Notes: generated from the letters alone by a model not told the origin. Shown: positions 1-43,259, counted from the first letter of the stretch. The stretch: DNA of 64,000 nt from Procambarus clarkii (GCF_040958095.1 NC_091160.1:42669968-42733967), one strand, 5' to 3'. Program-made: numbers and translations.

Positions 1-267
1 TGGTCCATACGAGGCAGCTGCTATTGGTCCATACGAGGCAGCGCCTATTGGTCCATACGAGGCAGCTGCTATTGGTCCATACGAGGCTGCTGCTATTGGT
101 CCATACGAGGCTGCTGCTATTGGTCCATACGAGGCAGCTGCTATTGGTCCATACGAGGCAGCTGCTATTGGTCCATACGAGGCAACTGCTATTGGTCCAT
201 ACGAGGCAACTGCTATTGGTCCATACGAGGCAGCTGCTATTGGTCCATACGAGGCAGCTACTATTTA
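1..267. repeat. 24-bp minisatellite, about 11 copies, cut by window start
   Basis: Units begin tggtccatacgaggcagctg and repeat every 24 bp with a few substitutions (cagctg, caactg, ctgctg). The array runs into the left edge, so its full length is unknown. The period is a multiple of three, so several frames stay open across it; none looks like a real protein. It lies in the intron before the first visible kinase exon. Confidence 0.95.
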
Positions 268-354
268 TATCCCCCAAACTCATATATATGCCTAACCTAC
301 ACTTGAAACAACCCAGGGTTCCCAGGTCTATTATGTCACGCGGTAATTGGTTCA

Positions 355-512
355 ATAATTCAAGAACAATGTTGAGAAGGGGTCAGGATAAGGATTTGGA
401 ATGGGACGGAGGGAAAGGAATGGTGCCCCAACCACTTGTGGACGGTCGGGGGATTGAACGCCGACCTGCATGACGCGAGACCGTTGCTCTACCGTCCAGC
501 CCAACTCTCAAC
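355..512 (-). mobile_element. tRNA-derived SINE, family A
   Basis: On the minus strand a tRNA-like head (gacggtagagcgacggtc, then a B-box-like gttcaatcccc) is followed by a pyrimidine-rich body that reads towards lower coordinates. The same sequence recurs at 3968-4170, 4225-4425, 11365-11570, 13805-14000, 51775-51965 and, diverged, 62770-62935. Seven dispersed copies in both orientations identify a mobile family. The tRNA ancestry is inferred from the A-box and B-box layout. Confidence 0.75.
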
Positions 513-689
513 CTCAAAACAAAAGGTTAATTTAGAGTATTCAGAAGCTATTTTGTTCTTATCTTGACTACTAATTGGTAAAATAATATGTTGGTAGAGG
601 GTTAAGTCTTTCATTCCCTGTGATAAATTGGCAATTAATTATTTCCGCGGTTCCCGTAGTGTGGGGAGGTGGTGATCTAGCTCCTTGGT

Positions 690-800
690 CACCCTAGTAC
701 GTTGAACAAATCCACAAGGGCCGTGACGAGGATTCGAACCTGCGTCCGGGAGCATCCCAGACACTGCCTTAATCGACTGAGCTACGACAGGGTTGTACAT
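690..800 (-). mobile_element. tRNA-like SINE head
   Basis: The minus strand reads gtagctcagtcgattaaggc, a good A box, and ends with ggttcgaatcc, a textbook B box. This is a well preserved tRNA-like pol III promoter. I call it a SINE head rather than a tRNA gene because the acceptor-stem ends do not pair convincingly and similar heads recur in this window. Confidence 0.6.
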
Positions 801-898
801 TTGATGCATCACGTTAGTGTGATCTCTGTGTGTGTGAGTAGGTACGTTACCTGCCGACCATGATCAACTTTACAGGAACAACAGGAACACAACCTGAC

Positions 899-1262
899 CC
901 CTTGTTTAGCTCTTCAGGTCTGGAATATACCTGCTTGATGGGGTTCTGGGAGAGTTTGGTCCACCAGGCTGTTGCTTGGAGCGGCCCGCAGGCCCACATA
1001 TACCTGGTTGATGGGGTTCTGGGAGCTCTTCTACTGCCCAAGCCCGGCCCGAGGCCAGGCTTGACTTGTGAGAGTTTGGTCCACCAGGCTGTTGCTTGGA
1101 GCGGCCCGCAGGCCCACATATACCTGGTTGATGGGGTTCTGGGAGTTGTTCTACTGCCCAAGACCGGCCCGAGGCCAGGCTTGACTTGTGAGAGTTTGGT
1201 CCACCAGGCTGTTGCTTGGAGCGGCCCGCAGGCCCACACACCCACAACAACACAGTTGGTCC
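899..1262 (-). repeat. 120-bp tandem array (3 copies) of a LINE 3' tail
   Basis: Three near-identical 120-bp units contain gagtttggtccaccaggctg and cttgacttgtgagagtttgg. Reverse-complemented, the unit is the 3' end of the LINE fragment at 16860-18212 (about 18085-18205); another scrap lies at 40395-40450. The array is therefore an amplified retroelement tail. Open frames across it on both strands are by-products of the 120-bp period. Confidence 0.9.
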
Positions 1263-1626
1263 GGCACTTCTTGCAGTAGTGTGTCTGTAAGTTTGTCTTT
1301 AAGTCCACTTTTGGTTTAGTATTGTTGGTAAGATTTTGTGGTGGAGGTGGTATCATTGTGGCCATTACTGCGGGCCACGGGCCACCTCCTCCAGCAACAC
1401 ACTGATCCATGCATAGTGTAGCAACATTCCTGCAACACTTACAACAGTCTTCCAGTAGGCATGTCCTGCAGCCTTTTGTAATATTAATATATATCTTCCA
1501 AGTAATAGATCAGTGATATTGCACAGCAAATCAGCAGTAAACTGTTCTCTTAGAAGTAGCAGGTCTAGAACCAGTGTTCTGCTAGCAGCAGATCTAGAAC
1601 ATTGGCTGTTCTGCTTCTCTTGCGTG
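1263..1626. other. intronic spacer
   Basis: About 360 bp between two arrays. I see no coding signature, only weak local duplications such as the agcagatctagaac/agcaggtctagaac pair near 1555-1600. Confidence 0.5.
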
Positions 1627-3723
1627 TCCACCTTCCAGTAACCTCAGCCTCCACCTTCCAGTAACCTCAGCCTCCACATTCCAGTAACCTCAGCCTCCAC
1701 CTTCCAGTAACCTCAGCCTCCACATTCCAGTAACCTCAGCCTCCACCTTCCAGTAACCTCAGCCTCCACCTTCCAGTAACCTCAGCCTCCACATTCCAGT
1801 AACCTCACCCTCCACCTTCCAGTAACCTCAGCCTCCACCTTCCAGTAACCTCAGCCTCCACATTCCAGTAACCTCAGCCTCCACCTTCCAGTAACCTCAG
1901 CCTCCACATTCCAGTAACCTCAGCCTCCACCTTCCAGTAACCTCAGCCTCCACCTTCCAGTAACCTCAGCCTCCACCTTCCAGTAACCTCAGCCTCCACC
2001 TTCCAGTAACCTCAGCCTCCACCTTCCAGTAACCTCAGCCTCCACCTTCCAGTAACCTCAGCCTCCACCTTCCAGTAACCTCAGCCTCCACCTTCCAGTA
2101 ACCTCAGCCTCCACCACCAGTAACCTCAGCCTCCACCTTCCAGTAACCTCAGCCTCCACCACCAGTAACCTCAGCCTCCACCTTCCAGTAACCTCAGCCT
2201 CCACATTCCAGTAACCTCAGCCTCCACCTTCCAGTAACCTCAGCCTCCACCTTCCAGTAACCTCAGCCTCCACCTTCCAGTAACCTCAGCCTCCACATTC
2301 CAGTAACCTCAGCCTCCACCTTCCAGTAACCTCAGCCTCCACATTCCAGTAACCTCAGCCTCCACCTTCCAGTAACCTCAGCCTCCACCTTCCAGTAACC
2401 TCAGCCTCCACCTTCCAGTAACCTCAGCCTCCACCTTCCAGTAACCTCAGCCTCCACCTTCCAGTAACCTCAGCCTCCACCTTCCAGTAACCTCAGCCTC
2501 CACCTTCCAGTAACCTCAGCCTCCACCACCAGTAACCTCAGCCTCCACCTTCCAGTAACCTCAGCCTCCACCTTCCAGTAACCTCAGCCTCCACCTTCCA
2601 GTAACCTCAGCCTCCACCACCAGTAACCTCAGCCTCCACCTTCCAGTAACCTCAGCCTCCACCTTCCAGTAACCTCAGCCTCCACCTTCCAGTAACCTCA
2701 GCCTCCACCTTCCAGTAACCTCAGCCTCCACCTTCCAGTAACCTCAGCCTCCACCTTCCAGTAACCTCAGCCTCCAACTTCCAGTAACCTCAGCCTCCAC
2801 CTTCCAGTAACCTCAGCCTCCACCTTCCAGTAACCTCAGCCTCCACCTTCCAGTAACCTCAGCCTCCACCTTCCAGTAACCTCAGCCTCCACCTTCCAGT
2901 AACCTCAGCCTCCACCTTCCAGTAACCTCAGCCTCCACCTTCCAGTAACCTCAGCCTCCACCTTCCAGTAACCTCAGCCTCCACCTTCCAGTAACCTCAG
3001 CCTCCACCTTCCAGTAACCTCAGCCTCCACCACCAGTAACCTCAGCCTCCACCTTCCAGTAACCTCAGCCTCCACCTTCCAGTAACCTCAGCCTCCACCT
3101 TCCAGTAACCTCAGCCTCCACCTTCCAGTAACCTCAGCCTCCACATTCCAGTAACCTCAGCCTCCACCTTCCAGTAACCTCAGCCTCCACCACCAGTAAC
3201 CTCAGCCTCCACCTTCCAGTAACCTCAGCCTCCACCTTCCAGTAACCTCAGCCTCCACCTTCCAGTAACCTCAGCCTCCACCTTCCAGTAACCTCAGCCT
3301 CCACATTCCAGTAACCTCAGCCTCCACCTTCCAGTAACCTCAGCCTCCACATTCCAGTAACCTCAGCCTCCACCTTCCAGTAACCTCAGCCTCCACCTTC
3401 CAGTAACCTCAGCCTCCACATTCCAGTAACCTCAGCCTCCACCTTCCAGTAACCTCAGCCTCCACCTTCCAGTAACCTCAGCCTCCACCTTCCAGTAACC
3501 TCAGCCTCCACCTTCCAGTAACCTCAGCCTCCACATTCCAGTAACCTCAGCCTCCACCTTCCAGTAACCTCAGCCTCCACATTCCAGTAACCTCAGCCTC
3601 CACCTTCCAGTAACCTCAGCCTCCACCACCAGTAACCTCAGCCTCCACATTCCAGTAACCTCAGCCTCCACCTTCCAGTAACCTCAGCCTCCACCTTCCA
3701 GTAACCTCAGCCTCCACCACCAG
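1627..3723 (+). repeat. 23-bp minisatellite, about 90 copies, of 3'-splice-site-like units
   Basis: The unit is cctccaccttccagtaacct plus cag (23 bp), with variants in which cacctt becomes cacatt or the tract shortens to caccaccag (22 bp). The array spans about 2.1 kb and ends 36 bp before the first visible kinase exon. Each unit holds a pyrimidine-rich run ending in ccag, so it resembles a vertebrate-type 3' splice site, preceded by a taac element that could act as a weak branch site. The genuine acceptor after the array has a better branch-like ctaat and a tttccag. Confidence 0.95.
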
Positions 3724-3727
3724 CGAC

Positions 3728-3759
3728 CGTCGACTAATGCCCACCTTGCATGTTTCCAG
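3728..3759 (+). promoter_or_regulatory. branch site and 3' splice site of first visible kinase exon
   Basis: A branch-like gactaat (about 3732-3738) and tgtttccag ending at 3759 form the acceptor. It follows the 23-bp array of look-alike acceptors almost directly. Confidence 0.75.
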
Positions 3760-33047
<29,288 letters not shown>

Positions 33048-33689
33048 ACTCTTGAAATTACAAAAAAGTTGTAATTTTTGGAGACACTAGAAAGTGACAT
33101 GCTGCTTCTCCAGCATGAATAATGGAAATACTATAAGAAAAACTAAACTGCCTTTAAAGAAAACCTCAATTTATAGAAAGCTACAACACATTTTGAAAGC
33201 TTATATGGTGTACAATATTTCTTTGGATATAAACTTAACATTTTGTAAACTTTTAAACAAAAACAAGTTAAGTGTAAAACTATTCCTAGAAGGTTGCAGA
33301 ACAAGTTTACTTGTAAACTGCCGTGTTATAATTCTTTGCGGTACTTCTATAACGTTTTATAGCAAAATCAGTACTGTACAGTGATCATGACTTCTCTATT
33401 ACCTCTGCATAAAACTCTTAGAGCAAGATTTGTGTTTCTTAGAATATGTGCTAATAGCATTGCTCTGACCACCCACATATTTTGTTATAGTAATTATTTA
33501 TTATTATACTGTATTATAGAAACAAACAAGTTTTATTCTTTTTCGTGATGTTTTCTAATTTTATCCATCCCATTTTAATTTTATGTATTACGTAAACATC
33601 AATCTTGTGTTTTATATACAGTATTTTGATATGAGTTCACAAGGTCACAAAACACCAAACTGAAATACTCTGTTGTATAGTGAATTATA

Positions 33690-33945
33690 CAGAGTTCATA
33701 GATCTAGGGTGACGACGTGTCAAGCATTTACTTGTCCACTTACGAAACGTGTACATCTCTCCTCAGTCATGGCAGCTTTGTTTACATTGTTATAGACAAC
33801 ACTGCAAAGTCGTCTGTAATAATAATAATAACCTTAGGTTGTGAAGTGTTGAAGTTTGTAAACTGCATGATGAATATAAACAAAGCCATCACGATTGAGC
33901 AAAGGTGTACATGCTTTGTAAGTGGTTGCGTAAATGCTTAGGCCT
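33690..33945. mobile_element. palindromic element, family P2
   Basis: The left arm includes gtcaagcatttacttgtcca and atggcagctttgtttacatt. The right arm reverse-complements to agcatttacgcaaccactta and gatggctttgtttat. A half copy is at 43260-43400. It lies inside the presumed kinase 3' UTR. Confidence 0.8.
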
Positions 33946-34927
33946 AGGCCTGATTATCGTGAGTTTGTAGTGCTATCTACTAGGCCAGTGACCTGACAAC
34001 AAATATTCAGCCAGGAGAACTGCCCAGGATCCCACCTTCAAATGTTGATCTCCAAGTCAATCTCTTGTCAAGTCAGTGACTTATTCCATTGTATGACTAA
34101 TGCGTTAAAAAAGTACTGCTTTTAATCCCTAGCAAAACGTACGTACATACATACATTGAACCCTGGATCATCAGGGTGTGATCACCTGCCTGCGTGGACA
34201 GCACTCGGTCACTATCAGAGCCACAAGTAATCATGAAAGGAAGGAAATCAAAGTTAGCTCACTGTTATACACCCCACATTATAGACCTTGCTGGAGTACT
34301 ACTTATGCAGACATTTACCTGAATTTACCAGAGGGGTCACACACTAGCAGCCTCGGGAAGCTAGCAGCTTGCCATCAAATATCTCCCCCCCCCCTATTAT
34401 TTTTTCCTAGACATGCTACTGGCTACCTAAGTAGAAATATGGTAAGATTGATAATGTGATGAGTAGTGGTAGCTGTCTTTGATTTTCAAAGAACTGAACA
34501 CTGAACTCACAAGAACGTAATGAATCTGAATATATACTGATGCCGTACAATGGAATTGAATCCGTGACCCTGAACTCCCCAGGCACAAGCACTACTGACT
34601 GGCCCATGATGGTTGTATGGCCTCAATATTTACAAGCGGTAGAACATCTGAATGCATTCCATAAAAATGTAGACAATTGTGCTCCGATACTTTAGATAGA
34701 TGGCGTGTTTATATTCACAGTACTGAAGTGTGGATTACTGTTTATATATACAGGATATATAGAACAGTGTACTCCCAATCAAACAGGTTTATAAAGAACA
34801 TTCTTCACAACAAAGAAGGTTGCATTAAATATGCTACTGTATTTGCTATTCTTTATTTTACATGAACTATTATGATTTTATTAGTGCAAGCAATTAAAGA
34901 GTGCCTTTGTGCACATGTTGATACCAA

Positions 34928-34933
34928 AATAAA
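34928..34933 (+). terminator. polyadenylation signal AATAAA
   Basis: The first AATAAA after the kinase stop, followed within 25-45 bp by T-rich and GT-containing sequence (tttttagtgtttttgg). Confidence 0.6.
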
Positions 34934-35044
34934 GATTTCTTTTTAATATCTAGCAAATTTCTTTTTAGTGTTTTTGGCATCAAATTCTGGTCCACACACA
35001 CACACACACACACACACGTATATGCTTGCTCCACCTGAAATTTT

Positions 35045-35402
35045 CCGGTACAGTGATCAGTGTATTTATATATATACAGGTACAGTGATCAGCATGTTTA
35101 TATATACAGGTACAGTGATCAGTATGTTTATATATACTGTACAGGTACAGTGATCAGCATGTTTATATATACAGGTACAGTGATCAGTATGTTTATATAT
35201 ACTGTACAGGTACAGTGATCAGCGTGTTTATATATACAGGTACAGTGATCAGTGTGTTTATATATACAGGTACAGTGATCAGCATGTTTATATATACAGG
35301 TACAGTGATCAGCATGTTTATATATACAGGTACAGTGATCAGCATGTTTATATATACTGTACAGGTACAGTGATCAGCGTGTTTATATATACAAGTACAG
35401 TG
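35045..35402. repeat. 30/35-bp minisatellite, about 11 copies
   Basis: The unit contains gtacagtgatcagcatgttt and atatatacag. A 5-bp longer class has actgtacag. The unit includes tgatca and the dispersed tacagta motif. Confidence 0.93.
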
Positions 35403-35409
35403 CTCTGTG

Positions 35410-35925
35410 TTTATACAATATATTTTTAGTCATGCCTGATAGCCAGAGTTGCTTAACAAGCCAATATTTTTTCTTAATTTTAAAAGGTTTAATTAGTGAA
35501 TGAGTATATAAATTTAATAAATTTTTATAATATTAGTCAAACCTAGCTAGTTTACCTAACGTAAATATATCTAATATTCCTTAACTCTACCTGGCATAGG
35601 TTAAATTAAGCCCAATTAGGTGAATAATTAAAACAATATACTTATCTTGTTAATGGTAGATTACCTTCTAAAGAGGTGTTTACAAAATATACAAACTGCT
35701 CTGTAACGGAGTGTGAGCGTGGTTATTAGGTACAACAAAATATAAAACATGTATGATATAAAATTCTTAAGTATATCCTCGTTAATGAAATTCATTAGTT
35801 GCACAATTTACTCTTAAGTCAGCTGAATAGACAGTGCTTTATTAAATATGTAAATATGAGTAACAGGATCGTAGTAGCTCATTCAACATTTTCATAGGCA
35901 GGCGATGAGTCACAATAACGAGGCT
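35410..35925. other. intergenic, possible decayed TIR element
   Basis: catgcctgatagccagagtt and aacaagccaatattttt faintly resemble the terminal repeat at 41622-42005. Otherwise nothing recognised. Confidence 0.35.
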
Positions 35926-35929
35926 AAAG

Positions 35930-36105
35930 TATGTTGATCAGACCACACACTAGAAGGTGAAGGGACGACGATGTTTCAGTTCGTCCTGGACCATTCTCAA
36001 GTCGATTGTGTGTTGACACAATCGACTTTAGAATGGTCCAGGATGGACCGCAACGTCGTCGTCCCTTCACCTTCTAGTGTGTGTGGTCTGGTCAACATTT
36101 TCGTA
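35930..36105. mobile_element. palindromic element, family P1, almost no loop
   Basis: The arms accacacactagaaggtgaa and ttcaccttctagtgtgtgtg pair over about 75 bp with a centre near 36013; both arms carry the tcaagtcgattgtg motif. Confidence 0.9.
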
Positions 36106-36424
36106 GGTTTTACAGAGCTTGGAAAATAATCTCTGGAATCTAATTTGTATGCACAAATTTGATGATGAATTTTCCGAGAGTATTGTAGCAGCATTTCTAA
36201 GATATAGTGCCTCTTTACATGCTGCATTTTGTAAGACATTATAGAGTGTCAGTAATGATTGATTACCATCTGAATATACAGTACAGTCAGAGTTCCAGAC
36301 TGTGATAAATGTATTCCATTTATTATGTATCATATTTACTTATCATACAACTAAATTTAATTCATATTAATTATCATTCAGTATCATTAGTTCTTATATT
36401 TTGTTTATGACTATTTGTTATACA

Positions 36425-36680
36425 GTAGCATAGTAGTCTACGTTCTGAACTCGCACTCACGGTCCCAGGTTTGATTTCTGGGCAGGACAGAAATGGTTGG
36501 GTACATTTTCTTTCACATGATGCCTCTGTTCACCTAGCAGTAAATAGGTACCCCAGGATTTAGACAATTGTTGTGGGGTTGCATCCTGGGAAAGGTCAGT
36601 AGTTTGACCTTGGGAAAAGTGGGGGTGGGGGGGGACCTGAATACAAGCCTAAATACAGGCTTCCTGCCCCCCCAAACTAT
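36425..36680 (+). mobile_element. SINE family B, near full length
   Basis: The head tagcatagtagtctacgttc has an A-box layout and a B-box-like aggtttgatttc. The core gttcacctagcagtaaatag and a tail with caggcttcctgcccccc are intact, making this the best reference copy here. Confidence 0.8.
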
Positions 36681-36689
36681 GGGAATTTG

Positions 36690-37785
36690 TCAGTCTTCAT
36701 CCTAGCAGACTCACAACATTGAACTAGTGTTGATAACATTGACTATAAGTTGGATCCAAAATGCTCTACTTTGATCCAATGCCACTCCAATGTGCCTGAC
36801 GGGATTATTCCAAGGTACACAGAACAAAACTGATAATGAAATAAAAGGTGCAGCAGTGTTAAAAGGAACCTTCACATGTTTACAAACCATTTTTAAATAC
36901 CTTCTGTATTTTGCAAATAAAATATAGCATTCAAGTGCAGAGGCATGAAACAATGCAAATTAACATTTTAAATTAAGTCTTGGGTATGTTTACATTTGAT
37001 AAAATTCAGTACTGTAGCTTTTTATATAGAATAACTTGATTTTTGTTCCAGGGAATGTTACTATATTTTGTACACAGTTTTCAAATACAGTAACTCTCTT
37101 CTTAAATGTTATCTGAAACGTTTCAGCTTTGATCAGCTTTTCTAGCGATTATTTATGACAAACTTTCCATAAATCATTTAACTTAAGTAAATTCTTTTTA
37201 CCATTCAAATTTCATATTGATGTTTTTACTGTAAATTGAAATAGGTTTTGGCATAAACAGTAGCATTTTATAATGTTTTGAGCCATTTTTTCATCATCAT
37301 ATATGTGGAGCATGACTGAGTTGGGCAAACATGTACATAATCTTCCCAGAGTTAATTCTGTGTGTGTTTTTTTTGTGTGTGTGTGTGTCTAGAATGATCG
37401 AGTAAATGTACATTATTAGTCTTGAAGCTTGAGGCTGTCAAGACAAGTGTCTAAAAACACAAATGATGAACTGTTATATAAAAATAAAGTCAAAGAAAAT
37501 ATGTGGAACCTGCTTAAAAGGTGTTGTATAGCCACAGTCACTTTTGCACAAGATAAGCATTAAGGTAACTGTATGTATGTTAGGATGTGTGTTTGTTGTT
37601 CCCTGAAGTAGATACAGTAGAGCAAAAAAAAAAATATTTTTTTTATCACCAAGCCAAGTACCCACAATCTGGGTTGACCCAAGTAAATATCCCCGCAAAA
37701 ATGATGCCGATGTAATATGAACTGACGTTGAAAGCCTTGATTGACGCTTCTCAAGCATGTTTTGCCTGGGTAACTGCTCGCAACT
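36690..37785. other. intergenic DNA, nothing recognised
   Basis: No convincing exon or element. A (GT)n patch lies at 37360-37390. Confidence 0.5.
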
Positions 37786-37792
37786 ACTAGTG

Positions 37793-38078
37793 AACAAATC
37801 CATCAGCAAGTCACTGTGAACAAATCCATCAACACGTCACTGTGAACAAATCTATCAACAAGTCACTGTGAACAAATCGATCAACATGTCACTGTGAACA
37901 AATCCATCAACAAGTCACTGTGAACAAGTCCATCAACAAGTCACTGTAAACAAATCCATCAACAAGTCACTGTGAACAAATCCATCAACAAGTCACTGTG
38001 AACAAATCCATCAACATGTCACTGTGAACAAATCCATCAACACGTCACTGTGAACACACCTATCAACAAGTCTTTACG
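37793..38078. repeat. 26-bp minisatellite, 11 copies
   Basis: The unit contains caagtcactgtgaacaaatc and ends catcaa; copies alternate aagtc, acgtc and atgtc. Confidence 0.95.
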
Positions 38079-38084
38079 GAAGAA

Positions 38085-39640
38085 CAGAAGGAATCAAGAT
38101 AATACAAGCCAATACACTTGTGCAGGTATATAGGGCATTGCCTCCAATTCTCTTAGATCTTCATAAACTTGTTTGCCATTGTGAATATAAGTCCAAATTA
38201 GGACTTGATATAATAATTTTCTTGAGGTTTCAAATGAATTCCAATTAAAATTATATTTTTGTTTACAGCTGTCATTCATTGCCTTGTATATGACAGTCTT
38301 CGTTGCCTTAAACCACAAGAGAGGAAATTTCTAAAAGAAAATTTTATACATGAAATTTTTTGTATGTAGCAAGCTTTGCTAATTGTAAGTACATAGCTTT
38401 TCCTATACTGTAGAGCTTAGTCCTGTGATTCACTGAAAATGAAGGAACACTAGGTGACAATATGTCATAACACTCTTGGATAACTTTGTCAATAAGCCAC
38501 AACTATTCTCAAAGAGAGGGGAAAATTATAATTAATTTTAAATGCTCAATTTCTATGTAAGGACAGTGTGGTCATTTATGAAACATTCATTGACACTATA
38601 ACCTCATTTAAATGTTTTAATTTAAATATTATATACTGTGTGTACAAGCACAGACCAACAGTTTGACTGCCATCTATTTGTGCCAGCCAACCATTTTGTA
38701 TCCACACACCACCTCTTCATCTCAGAGGCGAGAAGCCATACATCATACCCAGTTGGTCACCCGACGCACCACTCATTTGCGTGTGTTGTCGTTCTGAAGT
38801 TTGTCATCGGCACTGAATATTTTTCTCCACTTACATTCCTTGATATTTTGTTGAAAGTATCACGGATTATCATGTCACCATGTCAGCTCAAAATACAGCA
38901 GATTTATCAAATAAGGTTACTGTACACAGCAAATGGAAGAGGAAACATTCGGTGATGAATTTTTAGTCTAAACTAGAGTTAAAAATGGAGAGTGGAAACC
39001 TTCAAAGTTTTTGTGCACTGAATACAAACAGCAGGAAATTTGGCATAAATCCTAAAAATTGAACACAGGTTATTACCGCCACACTATTGTGGTGGTAAAA
39101 ACATTTCATTAATTTGGCATATCAGGACGGTGATCTTCTGCTCAGCAAATATCAGGCACGAATTTGTGTACTACTGTACCAGTCCCCAAAAAGAGAAGGA
39201 ATAGTGGCTAACTGTTACCCTAACCTCTTTAGACATGCTGAAGTGAAATGTCATTCCCATGATAGGTGCTTTAATTTTTATAATCTGTGCCACAAGGATA
39301 ATACTACTTAGCTACTTCTAGCACTATGGAAAGTCTAGCAGACATGTATATACAGCACCAGAAAAAGACTAACAAATTAATGTCGACAGCATATGCAAAG
39401 CTGGAAAATGTTCAGGTAGTCCTTAGGAGCCTAGGAAAAAAAAAAAAAAAAGAGGCCCCTCAAAGGACTTTGAGCTTGGCTATCCATTAAGAATTATTTT
39501 TGGCAAATCCATGCAAAGAATAAACTAGCAAACTCTTGGAAAAATTGCAGTTGTTCCAATTTATAAAAAATACCAAACAGGTAATTTAGCTTTAGAACAT
39601 GATTTTGTATACTATATTAAATTTGCAAACAAATTCCAGA
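38085..39640. other. intergenic DNA, nothing recognised
   Basis: About 1.5 kb without a coding signature. A poly-A run at 39436-39452 may mark an old retroposon tail. Confidence 0.45.
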
Positions 39641-39810
39641 CAGTAAACTGAGATTTTGTTAAGAGGTGATTGGGCAGACTGCACTTGTCTCAACCTAAGT
39701 AAACCATTTAATAAAATCCCGGATAAGAGACTGCAAGTTGGAGCAAGTAAGAGACTGTTCTGCAAGTTGGAGCACATTAAAGTAGTAACGAAGACTACTA
39801 GTATGAATGA
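39640..39810 (+). pseudogene. degenerate RT fragment
   Basis: The frame reads RGDWADCTCLNLSKPFNKIP and DKRLQ, a decayed version of the WADCIFLDCQKAFDTVPHKR motif found intact at 49840-49910. Confidence 0.55.
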
Positions 39811-39859
39811 AGCCCCTTCTAACATACAGAGAGCAACAGTAGGTAATTAAGCCATCAAT

Positions 39860-40390
39860 CACACTGGAGGAATGAAACTAGCCAGGTTCAACACAGTACA
39901 ACTTGAACACACTCAACGTTCTCTGTAAGGTATATGTGCATACAGGAAAAACACCTCGTTACCATACTTTCCAAAATGTCATTTACAATATAGGCACGTG
40001 AAATGTTCAATAGAATTTTAAGGAGACTTTGAAACATTTTCACTATTTTTGGGTACCACTGATAATACCAACAAATGTTTTTAATAGAGCAAATAGTAGG
40101 ATACATGTACATACAGTACAGTACTTTATTTTGATGTCAAGATTATGTGAGTATAGTAAATCTTTAATAGCTAAACAACAAGAAAAGAAAATTGTCACTA
40201 ATTTTGGTTGAACTTTTGAATTATCGTATTACATGTACTGTACTGTACAATTAAATGAATTCTTTAAGGAATGATGGAAGCTCTTTCATGGCCTCAAGCA
40301 ATGCAAGTACAGTACTTAACTAAAAAAAAAAATTATATATATTATAGTAGCATTTCCCATTATGCATTATAAAAATGGCAATCTAAGTGC
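39860..40390. other. intergenic DNA, nothing recognised
   Basis: Only tacagta motifs and AT-rich sequence. Confidence 0.4.
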
Positions 40391-40394
40391 TTAA

Positions 40395-40450
40395 GTACCT
40401 GGATGGGGTTCTGGGAGTTCTTCTATTCCCCAAGCCTGGCCTGGGGAATA
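40395..40450 (-). repeat. scrap of LINE 3' tail
   Basis: It contains ggatggggttctgggagttc and cccaagcctggcc, matching the 120-bp unit at 899-1262. Confidence 0.75.
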
Positions 40451-40524
40451 GATTTGCCTGAAAATTATTATTATTATTATTATTTCACAGAGAAGTCACA
40501 GTAACATGACATATCGATGAGAAA

Positions 40525-40605
40525 ATCAGTAGGAGCTGCGAAGAGGATTCGAACCTCTGTTCTTGGTACTCCCAAGCACACACTTTAAACACCTAGGCCA
40601 CAACA
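40525..40605 (-). mobile_element. tRNA-like SINE head
   Basis: The minus strand has a strong B box aggttcgaatcc preceded by a tRNA-like region (ggcctaggtgtttaaagtgt). No full tRNA fold was confirmed. Confidence 0.5.
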
Positions 40606-40609
40606 TGGC

Positions 40610-41540
40610 CTAGTTGTTGAGTGAAATACAGTGACACCCAAACATTCTTAAGCATATGTAAGCTGCTGAGGAAGGTTGTGAGCAAAGTTAGAAAACTCAT
40701 CTCGCAATACAGTACACAAGTCATAGAATATCGGTTGGAATACATTTCTGTACTTTCAGTGGCTATATAAGACAGATTTAATATTTAGCAAACAAAAGCA
40801 CTAGTTTTGTACTTTTATATGTCAAATGCACTTAAAATTCTGCTAGATTTGATTTTTTTTTTATTATAACAACATTTTTTTACCAAATTTATTTCCACAT
40901 TGCTCATCATACATAGGAACAATTGATGTAATACACTATTCTGAATGTAGTAAAATGTTTGCACTGTGTTCCACTTTAGGTTCACTGTACCATAATTATA
41001 CACGACGTTACTGATGCCTTTCGTTTCTAACGGCCTCTAATTTTGTCTTGCACATACAGTACATGTGCAAGTAACAATAAAATTATGGTTACAGTTTATG
41101 AAGATATATAGAATTTTATAATCTGTATTGGAAACAACATTTTCATGTGAAATTGAATAATAAAAATAAGGCCCAAAATCTCTGTGATTTGAACTGAAAA
41201 TCATTTTAAATATTCATGATCATATTGTAGACACATACAAAATGTGCCCTGCTCTTTCATATTATCTTTGCTAAATTATAAAAGGCTTGCTACAGGACCT
41301 TATTAAAAAAGTTCTATATTTATTTTAAAAAGGTAGCGAGTTATTGATACTGAAGGAACATTATCTTTGCTTTCTAATGTTTTATTTCAATGATGGCATG
41401 TTTAAAAACATTGTATTGGAGAAGGAACTTGTGTTATGTGCCACTCAAGTGTTGAGGGCTAATCTAAGGGTCATTTCTACAGTACATTGTGTTTAATCCA
41501 ATAATGGTATGTGTACCATTAGCACGTAGGCTGCTACTTT
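40610..41540. other. intergenic DNA, nothing recognised
   Basis: AT-rich DNA without recognised features in about 900 bp. Confidence 0.45.
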
Positions 41541-41544
41541 TGCT

Positions 41545-43255
<1,711 letters not shown>

Positions 43256-43259
43256 AGGA

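Larger units (their letters stand above)
33048..34950 (+). other. PRKG: probable 3' UTR of the kinase
   Basis: From the stop codon to the first AATAAA, about 1.9 kb. It contains a palindromic element (33690-33945). The extent is inferred from the signal only. Confidence 0.55.

Noticed and set aside
690..800. A functional tRNA gene
   Set aside because: A and B boxes are good but the acceptor stem does not close, and such heads are dispersed with SINE bodies.
1627..3723. A CRISPR array
   Set aside because: Units are contiguous without spacers, and the genome is animal.
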